Source of the DNA: Halostella limicola
Lineage (GTDB): Archaea; Halobacteriota; Halobacteria; Halobacteriales; Natronoarchaeaceae
Direction: 5' to 3'
Assembly (NCBI RefSeq): GCF_003675875.1
Contig: NZ_RCDI01000001.1
Span: 930,001 to 994,000 of the forward strand
DNA: 64,000 nt
Of this stretch, positions 17,493 to 24,584 are shown piece by piece. The position numbers were made by a program, and so were the translations under genes. Every line of letters begins with the position of its first letter. Positions within the stretch are counted from its first letter, which is position 1. The notes beneath the pieces were generated by a model, which saw only the letters and a program-made list of their open reading frames with translations, was not told the DNA's origin and made no database searches.

Positions 17493-18554
17493 ATGCAGCT
17501 ACAGTCGCTCACGCTCTCGGAAACCTTCGCCCGGGCGCTCGGGTTCGGCGCCGATCCGGGACCGGTCGGATCGCTCGTCGGCGGGATCCTCGCCGCGGCC
17601 GTCGTCGCCGTCGTCCTGCTGACGAACGCCGCCGTCGCCGGCCCGTGGGCCAAGCGCAGGGTGATGGCGGGATTCTGGGACAAGAAGGGACCGAACCGGA
17701 TGGGGCCGCTCGGCCTCCTGATCATCGTCGCCGACGTCGTGCGCCTGCTGTCGAAGGAGCTGATCGTCCCGGAGCGCGTCGACCGACCCGCATACGACCT
17801 CGCGCCGCTGCTCGTGACGTTCTCCGCGCTGTTCGGCTTCGCCGTGATCCCGATGGGCAGCGGGATCCAGGTCGCGGACCCGGCGACCGGGATCGTCTTC
17901 GCGTTCGCCGTCGCGTCGCTGGCGACGCTCGGGATGACGATGGCGGGGTACGCGTCGAACAACAAGTTCTCCCTGCTCGGCGGCCTGCGGGCGGTCGCGC
18001 AGAACATCGCCTACGAGATCCCGCTGGTCGTCACCGCCGCGTCGGTCGTCCTGCTCGCGGGGACGATGCGAACGAGCGAGATCGTCGCGGCCCAGCAGGG
18101 GACGCTCGTCTCCGTCGCCGGCCTGTCGATACCGTCGTGGTACGGGTTCGTCAACCCGTTCGCGTTCGCGCTGTTCGTCACGGCGAACCTCGCGGAGGTG
18201 GGGCGCAACCCCTTCGACACGCCGGAGGCGCCGACGGAGATCGTCGCCGGGTTCCAGACGGAGTACTCATCGGTGTACTTCGTCCTGCTGTACCTCGGGG
18301 AGTTCCTCCACATCTTCCTCGGCGGCGCGCTGATCGCGACGCTGTTTCTCGGCGGCCCGGCCGGCCCGGTGCTGCCGGGGATCGTCTGGTTCCTCGCGAA
18401 GATGTGGGCCGTCTTCCTGTTCACGCAGTGGGCCCGTTCGGCGATGCCGCGCCTGCGGATCGACCAGCTGATCGGCGTCGGCTGGAAGGGGATGCTGATC
18501 CTGTCGTTCGCGAACCTGGTCCTGACCGCGGTCCTCGTCGGCCTCCTCGTCTGA
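17493..18554 (+). CDS. nuoH: NADH:quinone oxidoreductase subunit H (NuoH-like), solitary
   Basis: A 353-residue integral membrane protein of complex I subunit 1 family, about eight helices. Conserved loops include RVMAGFWDKKGPNRMGP, QNIAYEIPLV, EVGRNPFDTPEAPTE and a final FTQWARSAMPRLRIDQL. Family members form the quinone chamber next to the proton-pumping arm. No other nuo gene is adjacent, and it is flanked by cofG and a Bat-like regulator. It may be a second copy or a displaced member of the operon. AACTTAAATTAACC at about 17429-17442 is a good TATA element, giving a leader of about 28 nt. Confidence 0.9.
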   Translation: MQLQSLTLSETFARALGFGADPGPVGSLVGGILAAAVVAVVLLTNAAVAGPWAKRRVMAGFWDKKGPNRMGPLGLLIIVADVVRLLSKELIVPERVDRPAYDLAPLLVTFSALFGFAVIPMGSGIQVADPATGIVFAFAVASLATLGMTMAGYASNNKFSLLGGLRAVAQNIAYEIPLVVTAASVVLLAGTMRTSEIVAAQQGTLVSVAGLSIPSWYGFVNPFAFALFVTANLAEVGRNPFDTPEAPTEIVAGFQTEYSSVYFVLLYLGEFLHIFLGGALIATLFLGGPAGPVLPGIVWFLAKMWAVFLFTQWARSAMPRLRIDQLIGVGWKGMLILSFANLVLTAVLVGLLV

Positions 18555-18578
18555 CCCGTCGCGACGGCCGTCGGTCCC

Positions 18579-19265
18579 CTACGGCGTCGGCCGGCGGTCG
18601 TCCGTCGCCCCCGTCCGGACGAACTGCGAGAACACGCTCGACTCCACCTTCCGCAGGTGCTCGCCGACGGTGCTCGGGGAGGCGTCGACGGCGTCGGCGA
18701 CGTCCTCGTGGGTCGCCTCGCGGGGGTTCTCGTAGTAGCCGAGCCGCACCGCGGCGTCGAGTATCTCGCGCTGCCGGGCAGTGAGGGTGCCGAACAGGTC
18801 GTCGACCTGCGGCGCGTGGTCCCCGGTCTCCAGCACCTCGATCTCGTAGGCGTCGCTGTCCATCGGTATCGCGCCGGCGAAGGCCCCCTCGTCGCCGACG
18901 AACGTGATCTCCAGCGAGCCGTCCTCCGCGACGTCGTACGGCATCTCCATCATCAGCTCCGACTCGCGGCGCTGTTCCAGCATCCGGCGAGTGAGGTCCG
19001 TCGGCTCGTACTGGGTGTAGGAGTACCACCACCCGTCCGCGCCGGTGACCGCGAAGTCGACGACGGAGCGGGCCTGCTCCAGTATCTCCTCGTAGCGGTC
19101 GCGGTCGCCGCGGGCCTCCGCCAGGAGGACCGCCGTGCCGTCGTCCAGCAGTTCGTTGCGGTGGATCGCCTCCCGCGTGACCGACGGTTCGTCGGCGAGC
19201 GCCTGCCCGAGCGGGTGGAACGCCGTCCCCTCGGTCGGCGTGATCCGAACCGTGACGTAGCGCAT
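18579..19265 (-). CDS. HTH-10 (bacterio-opsin-activator type) transcription regulator
   Basis: A 228-residue regulator. The N-terminal two-thirds is the Bat-associated sensory domain (beta-rich, starting MRYVTVRITPTEGTAFHPLG), and the C-terminal 55 residues are the HTH-10 domain (LTARQREILDAAVRLGYYE ... VADAVDASPSTVGEHLRKVE). The ATG at 19265 is preferred because a TATA-like TAGATATTTGAC sits about 25-35 nt upstream. It is divergent from the cytochrome P450 gene and converges on nuoH, so the P450 is the most likely target. The inducer is unknown. Confidence 0.9.
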   Translation of the reverse strand: MRYVTVRITPTEGTAFHPLGQALADEPSVTREAIHRNELLDDGTAVLLAEARGDRDRYEEILEQARSVVDFAVTGADGWWYSYTQYEPTDLTRRMLEQRRESELMMEMPYDVAEDGSLEITFVGDEGAFAGAIPMDSDAYEIEVLETGDHAPQVDDLFGTLTARQREILDAAVRLGYYENPREATHEDVADAVDASPSTVGEHLRKVESSVFSQFVRTGATDDRRPTP

Positions 19266-19383
19266 ACCCGGAGGTTCCCCGCTCGGTGTCAAATATCTAC
19301 GGGGAACTGGTTCGGCGGTACTTAAACCCGCCTCGCATCCCGCGCACCACCCTTACCGAGCGACCGGCCGTAGGTTCACCCGC
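19266..19383. promoter_or_regulatory. Divergent promoters, Bat-like regulator / P450
   Basis: The minus-strand TATA (19289-19300 region, TAGATATTTGAC read on the minus strand) serves the regulator. The plus-strand GTACTTAAAC (19317-19326) serves the P450, giving it a leader of roughly 30 nt. No clear inverted repeat was seen between them. Confidence 0.55.
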
Positions 19384-20760
19384 ATGCCCCCAGAGAACAC
19401 GGCCGCCGAACGACCGCGGGAGTCCCGCCCGACGCGGGGCGACCGACCGGCCGCGGTCCGCGACCCGCCCGGTCCGCGAGGGCTCCCCCTGCTCGGCAAC
19501 ACCCACCAGTGGATCCGCGGCCCCATCGAGTTCAAGGAGCGGTGCGCCGACTACGGCCGGGTCGTCAACTACGAGATCATGGGCACGGACGCGTACATGC
19601 TCACCCATCCTGACGACGTCGAGCGTGTGCTCGTGACCGAGGGCGACCGCTTCCCGAAGCACGAGGGGAGCAACGAGCAGCTCCGGGAGAGCCTCGGGGA
19701 TGGACTGGTCACCAGCGAGGGCGATCTCTGGGAGCGCCAGCGCGAGGCCATCCAGCCGGCGTTCTACATGGACCACATCAAGCGCTACGCCGACATCATG
19801 GTCGACCGGTCGGCCGCCCGGACGACCGCGTGGCGCGACGGCGACGTCCGCGCGATGAAGCCGGAGATGATGCGTCTGACCATGGAGATCCTGGTCGAGG
19901 CGATGTTCGGCTCCGATCTCGATCTGGCGGAACGCGGCGTCTTCGACGCCGCGGAGACGCTCCGCGAACCGCTCCAACCGCGCAACCAGCCCGTCACTTT
20001 CCTCGCTCCGGACTGGCTCCCCGTCCCGATGCTCCGGCGCGCCGAGCGCGCCCGCGAGCACATCGAGTCGGTGATCTACGACATCGTCGCGGAGCGCCGC
20101 GCGAGCGACGCCGACCGCGACGACCTCCTGTCGATGCTGCTGGACGCCGACGCCGAGATGGACGACGAGCAGATCCGCGACGAGATATTCACCTTCCTCT
20201 TCGCCGGCCACGAGACGACGGCGGTCACCCTCACCTTCACCCTGGACCTGCTGACGCGAAACCCCTCCGCCGCCGCCCGTCTCCGCGAAGAGGTCGACGA
20301 CGTCGTCGACGGCCGCCCCGAGATAGCCGACGTCTTCGCGTTCGAGTACGTCGAGGCCGTCGTCAGGGAGGCGATGCGCCTCTACCCGACCGCCCACGAG
20401 ATCCGGCGCGAGCCGGTCGAGGACGTCACGTTCGGCGGGTACCGCGTGCCGGAAGGCGCGCTCGTCGTCCTCCCGACCTCCGTGCTCCACCGCGACGAGC
20501 GCTTCTGGGACGCCCCCGACGAGTTCCGGCCGGAGCGCTGGCTGGACGACCGGGACCGACCGGAGTTCGCGTACTTCCCGTTCGGCGGCGGCAAGCGCCG
20601 CTGCATCGGCCAGCAGTTCGCGATGACCGAGGCCCAGCTCGTGCTCGCCACGCTGTGTGCCGACTTCACGTTCGAGCGCCGCTACGACGACCTCGACCTG
20701 TCGGCGCCGGTCACGCTCCAGCCGAAAGGCGACGTGCCGATGACGGTCCGCGAGCGATAG
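19384..20760 (+). CDS. Cytochrome P450
   Basis: A 458-residue haem monooxygenase without a membrane anchor. It carries the I-helix motif AGHETT, the K-helix E-x-x-R in REAMRLYP, and the haem-binding loop [12 protein letters not shown] with the thiolate Cys407. A proline-rich entry segment ([12 protein letters not shown]) is present. The overall pattern is closest to CYP102/CYP4-like bacterial and archaeal forms. It needs a ferredoxin or flavodoxin reductase, and none is adjacent. A Bat-like regulator is divergent. The substrate is unknown; fatty acids or terpenoids are typical of such P450s. Confidence 0.93.
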   Translation: MPPENTAAERPRESRPTRGDRPAAVRDPPGPRGLPLLGNTHQWIRGPIEFKERCADYGRVVNYEIMGTDAYMLTHPDDVERVLVTEGDRFPKHEGSNEQLRESLGDGLVTSEGDLWERQREAIQPAFYMDHIKRYADIMVDRSAARTTAWRDGDVRAMKPEMMRLTMEILVEAMFGSDLDLAERGVFDAAETLREPLQPRNQPVTFLAPDWLPVPMLRRAERAREHIESVIYDIVAERRASDADRDDLLSMLLDADAEMDDEQIRDEIFTFLFAGHETTAVTLTFTLDLLTRNPSAAARLREEVDDVVDGRPEIADVFAFEYVEAVVREAMRLYPTAHEIRREPVEDVTFGGYRVPEGALVVLPTSVLHRDERFWDAPDEFRPERWLDDRDRPEFAYFPFGGGKRRCIGQQFAMTEAQLVLATLCADFTFERRYDDLDLSAPVTLQPKGDVPMTVRER

Positions 20761-20790
20761 GTCGTCGGCCGACCCACCGTCGCGGTCCGT

Positions 20791-21843
20791 TCACCACGTC
20801 ACGATCCGGGCGAGCACGAACACCAGAAGCGCAGCCAGGAGCGTCCCGAGGATAGTCTCGACGCCGGCCAGCATGCGCGCCAGGAAGCCGATAGGCTGGA
20901 TGTCGCCGTAGCCGAGCGTGGCGAACGTCACCACGCTGAAGTAGAAGCTCTTGAACATGACCCTGGCGATCCACCAGGCGGGCGCCTCCTGCGGATTCTC
21001 GATCGAGTACGTTATCGACCCGCCGTTCCCGACTTCTCGAATGCCGCCGGTGAGGGGGTACAGCAGCGCGGACGCGGTGATCACGATGAGCGACACCACT
21101 AAGATCCGGTACGGGCTGCTCCCGTACTTCATCGCCCACTTCGAGGCCGACCACTTGATCGCCTCCGCGTAGTCGCCCTGGTGCCACGCCAGCCGACGGC
21201 GGGCGTCTTTCTCCTGGTTGTAGCTCCGCTGGGCCAACCTCGGGAGCGCGTTGTCCTGATACAGCTGTTCGAGCTGTCGATACGCCCAGGCCGCGGCCTC
21301 TAACCGATGGACGTCGCTCAATTTCGGCTCGACGGATTCTTGATCGTAGGGGGAAACCGCCCCGAGATCCGTCGATCCCCCGATGTGGACGTCGGTGAGG
21401 ACCGCATCGTTGAGGAGCGCCTTCTGGAGCGTCGCCCGGCGGAGGTCGGCGTTGGTGAAGATGGCCCCCTCGAGATTGGCCTCCGAGAAGTCCGTGTTTA
21501 TCGCGCTCACGTTCGTCAGGTTCGTGAGCATCATGTCCGCCCCGGAGAAGTCGGCCCCGCGCAGGTCGGCGCCGGTCAGGTCGGCGCCGATGATAGACGA
21601 GTTGGCGAACCAGTCGACCCCGCCGAGCGCTGCTTCTCGGAGATACGCCCCGTCGACATCCACCGCCGACCCCTCCTGAACCTCCTCGATCGTCTCCTTC
21701 GTCTTCCCGTCGACCTTGGCGTGCCAGACGCAGCGGTCGTGATCCTCCCAGGTTGGACGACTGCAGGGATCGCTGGAGAAATCGTCGTCGATCAGCCCGA
21801 TCTCGAGCCGATAATCGCATTGATCGCCTTGTGCATCCGCCAT
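20791..21843 (-). CDS. Pentapeptide-repeat potassium-channel fusion
   Basis: A 350-residue protein. A cysteine-containing N-terminal segment (1-55; C9, C27, C38) is followed by roughly 18 pentapeptide repeats (about 66-155: GADLT GADLR GADFS GAD). Next comes a helical linker (165-240), TM1 (245-264), a pore loop with the selectivity filter TLGYGD (309-314), and TM2 (about 325-347). Two helices and one pore match a tetrameric two-pass potassium channel (Ion_trans_2). I chose the ATG at 21843 because the open frame further upstream is unrelated in composition. It converges on the P450 gene. The repeat helix probably acts as a cytoplasmic scaffold or gate. Confidence 0.9.
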   Translation of the reverse strand: MADAQGDQCDYRLEIGLIDDDFSSDPCSRPTWEDHDRCVWHAKVDGKTKETIEEVQEGSAVDVDGAYLREAALGGVDWFANSSIIGADLTGADLRGADFSGADMMLTNLTNVSAINTDFSEANLEGAIFTNADLRRATLQKALLNDAVLTDVHIGGSTDLGAVSPYDQESVEPKLSDVHRLEAAAWAYRQLEQLYQDNALPRLAQRSYNQEKDARRRLAWHQGDYAEAIKWSASKWAMKYGSSPYRILVVSLIVITASALLYPLTGGIREVGNGGSITYSIENPQEAPAWWIARVMFKSFYFSVVTFATLGYGDIQPIGFLARMLAGVETILGTLLAALLVFVLARIVTW

Positions 21844-22071
21844 ACCCGCTTGACAACCGCCATCCTCAAACCGTCGGGGGTGCCTACAGCGGCTCTCGCG
21901 CCTATTTTTCGGTAGTTCGATGCTATAGAGGAAGCTTCGGAAGCCCAGACGACTCCGTCTACGGTCTGCGGGGCCTTCCCACCACTTCACCGCGCGTCGC
22001 CATCGGCGGTAGCACCGACGATCGCTGGCAGCCAGCCCCGCTGACGAGCCGCTGCCGACGACAGGTTCGGT
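21844..22071. other. Intergenic region upstream of the channel gene
   Basis: A 228-nt gap. The only feature I see is a possible minus-strand TATA (CCGAAAAATAGG, about 21902-21913) for the channel gene, giving a leader of about 35 nt. No RNA or additional reading frame can be supported. Confidence 0.4.
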
Positions 22072-22359
22072 TCAGCTGTCCGCTTCACTCTCGCGCTTGA
22101 CGTTCCAGCAGTCCTCGCCCGTTCTCTCCAGCACGGCCGGTTCTCGGAGCGTCACGCGCTCGCCAGTCGGCGTCGCCTCGCGCTCGCAATCGGCGCTTAC
22201 CCGATTAAGACGGCCTAGCAGTTGCGCAGTCGGCGGTTTCTGCGCCGCCGCGCAGTCGTAAATAGTGAGTAATCCCCGCTCTCGCTCGCCGTACACGACG
22301 ATTCGGGCGTGTCGCGGGAGTTCCCACGCGTTTTCGCCTGTCTGCGCGAGCTTGTTCAT
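22072..22359 (-). CDS. Hypothetical small protein
   Basis: A 95-residue protein with no membrane segment or signal. The N-terminal half is hydrophobic with beta character (HARIVVYGERERGLLTIYDC) and the C-terminal half is charged. A TATA-like ACTTAAAGTTTA on the minus strand (about 22384-22395) lies about 27 nt before the ATG, which supports a real leaderless gene. Its composition is less G/C-biased than the neighbours. I do not recognise a family. Confidence 0.55.
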   Translation of the reverse strand: MNKLAQTGENAWELPRHARIVVYGERERGLLTIYDCAAAQKPPTAQLLGRLNRVSADCEREATPTGERVTLREPAVLERTGEDCWNVKRESEADS

Positions 22360-22570
22360 ACGCTGTGTAGTACCAGTTCCGACTAAACTTTAAGTGTGAT
22401 AGGTAGGGTTTCGGAGTTACGCATGCTGTATTAAGTGGCTAGTTTATATCTTTAGCTGATGTGGAGGAATGATTGGATTATTGGGCTGCTAACCGTTCCA
22501 TAGGTAATAATCGAAACGATAGTCCTCGACTTTGTGAGTCGGGGTTAGAGTGGCTGACGGAGAAATCGCA
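22360..22570. promoter_or_regulatory. AT-rich promoter region of the Tat-exported protein
   Basis: This stretch is visibly AT-richer than the rest of the window. Candidate plus-strand TATA elements are AGTTTATATCTTT (22440-22453) and GTAATAATCG (about 22504-22513); the second would give a leader of about 35 nt before the ATG at 22571. A minus-strand TATA for the small gene ending at 22072 is at 22384-22395. Confidence 0.45.
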
Positions 22571-22978
22571 ATGACAGACAACAACTCAGCAGACGAGCGG
22601 AACCTAGACCGGCGGACGTTCGTGAAAGGAGCGGCAGCCACTGGTGTAGCAGCAGCGGGACTCGGATCGATGGGTAGTGCTGCTGCCCAGGAGAACATCA
22701 GGAACCTGAACGTCCAGATCAGCAGTGGTCTGGTGAATATAAGCAATATCAACGCCTTGCAGAACGTCAACGTAAGCGAGGTCGACGTCACCGTCATCGG
22801 CGGAGACGTCAACGTCAACGTTGAGAATATCGCTAACAACTTAGACATTGACGTTTCGGACGTACAGGTTGTCAACGTCGAAAACGTCCTTAACGACAGC
22901 GTCGTCCAAGTTGCAGTCGGCGTCCTCGGTAGTGCTGGAAACCTCGTCGCAGCAGGTAGCGACGCTGCCAATCTCTAA
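22571..22978 (+). CDS. Tat-exported small Asn/Val-rich repeat protein
   Basis: A 135-residue protein with a Tat signal (DRRTFVKGAA, Arg 14-15; probable cleavage after AAA at 37-39). The mature ~96 residues carry repeated short alternating patterns such as DVNVNVEN, NVSEVDVTV and DVQVVNVEN, with no cysteine or aromatic residues. This is what a small beta-solenoid or fibre-forming surface protein would look like. The ATG at 22571 is chosen over 22550 because the twin-arginine motif then lies at the standard distance. Codon third positions are less G/C-rich than the flanking genes, which hints at transfer. The function is unknown. Confidence 0.75.
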   Translation: MTDNNSADERNLDRRTFVKGAAATGVAAAGLGSMGSAAAQENIRNLNVQISSGLVNISNINALQNVNVSEVDVTVIGGDVNVNVENIANNLDIDVSDVQVVNVENVLNDSVVQVAVGVLGSAGNLVAAGSDAANL

Positions 22979-23009
22979 GCAACGTAAACGGGCGTTCTTC
23001 GGCAGGAGA

Positions 23010-23015
23010 TTTTTT
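23010..23015 (+). terminator. T-tract terminator after the Tat-exported protein
   Basis: Six T residues in GAGATTTTTTGATG lie 32 nt after the stop codon, a plausible archaeal intrinsic terminator. Confidence 0.45.
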
Positions 23016-23127
23016 GATGCAGTACAGTTCCGCTACGTGTTCACGTGACGTTAGAATGTTTCGACGAAGGAACGGTTACTGACACAGTCAAGTGCCGCAG
23101 AACGTCTAACAAAATCTACCAACTGTT

Positions 23128-24504
23128 CTAGTCGTCCGCAACGCGCGTTTCCCTCTCCAGCATCGGCGTTCCGTCGGCCTTCGGCCCTAACTCCGGCCCG
23201 TGCGGGCGGTCATCGGGGTCGATGACGCGGCGCTGCCGGTAGTCGGTCGAGCGCTCGACGGGGGTGCGCCCGATGGCGGTGATCATGTCGACGTACTCGT
23301 CGAACGAGCGGTACTCGCCGTAGTCGCCGCCGGCGCGTTTCGTGATCTCCTCGGAGAGGATGGTGCCCATGAAGTCGTCCGCGCCGCAGTTGAGCAGTTT
23401 CAGGCCCTTCGCGTCGCCGAACTTCACCCACGAAGACTGAACGTGGTCGACGTTGTCGAGGAACAGCCGCGAGACGGCGATCATCAGTTCGTCCTCGGCG
23501 TCGCTCGCGCCGCCGTCGACCATGCCGTACTCGTACAGCGGCGTGGTCTCGTGGATGAACGACAGCGGCACGAACTCGGTGACGTTGTCGGTGCGGTCCT
23601 GCAGGTCGCGCACCCGTTTGAGGTGCATGACGCGGTGCATCTCGTTCTCGACGTGGCCGTACATGATCGTCGCGGTCGTGTCGAGACCGACGTTCGCGGC
23701 CGCCTCCATCGCTTCCAACCATTCGTCGGTGCCGATCTTGCCGGGACAGATGACGTCGCGCACCTCGTCGACGAGGATCTCGGCGGCCGTGCCGGGGACG
23801 CTGTCGAGCCCGGCGTCTTTCAGGCGACTGTACACCTCCTCGTAGGACCAGTCGGTGCCGCGGCGGGCGTGATACGCCTCTTCGGGCGTCATCGAGTGGA
23901 GGTGGACGCCGTCGACGGCCATCGCGTCCATCTGCTCGCAGTAGGTACCGGGGTCCGTGTCGTACCGCTCCGGCGGCTTGTAGTTCAGGTCGCCGCGGTC
24001 GCTCGCCGCCAGGATCTCTTGGTGCTCCTCGTCCAGCACGAACGCCGGATGGAGGCCGGAGACGGAGGTGACCTCGTAGATCCCCATCTCGACGGCGTCG
24101 CGGATGATTTCACGGGACTCCGCCGGCGTCTTCGTGAAGCCCGGGTGGGCCTCGTCGCTGTCGGCCTCGAAGTTCTCGGCGGTGTCCTTGAAGTTGCAGA
24201 ACAGGCAGCCGGTGTTGCACGCCGTCGTCACGTTGTTGTTCAGGTTCGCGACGAACGTCACCTCCTCGCCCACGACCGCCGCTCGCCGGCGGTCCGCCGC
24301 TTCGAGCACGCGCTCCTTCCGGTCGGGGTCGATCCCGTCGACGTCGGTGCCGGTGGTCAGCAACTCGACGCCGTCGGCGACGGTCAGGCGGTCGCCGTCG
24401 CGGGCTTTCGCCAGCGCGTTCTCGAACGACTGGTCGGTCTCGGGGCGGTGCCGGAACTCGTAGTCGTCCGGCACCCCCTCGCTGGTCTCGAACCTGTCGG
24501 CCAT
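23128..24504 (-). CDS. cofH: FO synthase subunit 2, CofH (radical SAM)
   Basis: A 458-residue radical-SAM enzyme that works with CofG to build the F420 chromophore. The cluster cysteines are C96, C100 and C103 (CNTGCLFC). The N-terminal 60 residues form a charged extension, followed by the barrel blocks FTKTPAESREIIRDA, VDGVHLHSMTPEE and ATIMYGHVENEMHRV. The ATG at 24504 has a TATA box in its expected place (minus strand AGCGTTATAGCG, 24526-24537) inside an inverted repeat. Confidence 0.95.
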   Translation of the reverse strand: MADRFETSEGVPDDYEFRHRPETDQSFENALAKARDGDRLTVADGVELLTTGTDVDGIDPDRKERVLEAADRRRAAVVGEEVTFVANLNNNVTTACNTGCLFCNFKDTAENFEADSDEAHPGFTKTPAESREIIRDAVEMGIYEVTSVSGLHPAFVLDEEHQEILAASDRGDLNYKPPERYDTDPGTYCEQMDAMAVDGVHLHSMTPEEAYHARRGTDWSYEEVYSRLKDAGLDSVPGTAAEILVDEVRDVICPGKIGTDEWLEAMEAAANVGLDTTATIMYGHVENEMHRVMHLKRVRDLQDRTDNVTEFVPLSFIHETTPLYEYGMVDGGASDAEDELMIAVSRLFLDNVDHVQSSWVKFGDAKGLKLLNCGADDFMGTILSEEITKRAGGDYGEYRSFDEYVDMITAIGRTPVERSTDYRQRRVIDPDDRPHGPELGPKADGTPMLERETRVADD

Positions 24505-24522
24505 TGTCTCGTAGAGCGCGGG

Positions 24523-24540
24523 CCAGCGCTATAACGCTGG
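24523..24540 (-). promoter_or_regulatory. cofH TATA box inside an inverted repeat
   Basis: CCAGCG at 24523-24528 and CGCTGG at 24535-24540 form a perfect 6-bp inverted repeat around CTATAA. The element is centred 27 nt upstream of the cofH ATG. A repressor bound here would mask the TATA box. Confidence 0.45.
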
Positions 24541-24584
24541 GGATAGGCGATCCCGCCTCGGCGGTCCGCGCCAGACGGCGCCGG

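Noticed and set aside
22459-22503. 14-codon frame in the AT-rich promoter region
   Set aside because: Too short, no ribosome binding site or codon bias; it falls between two candidate TATA elements.
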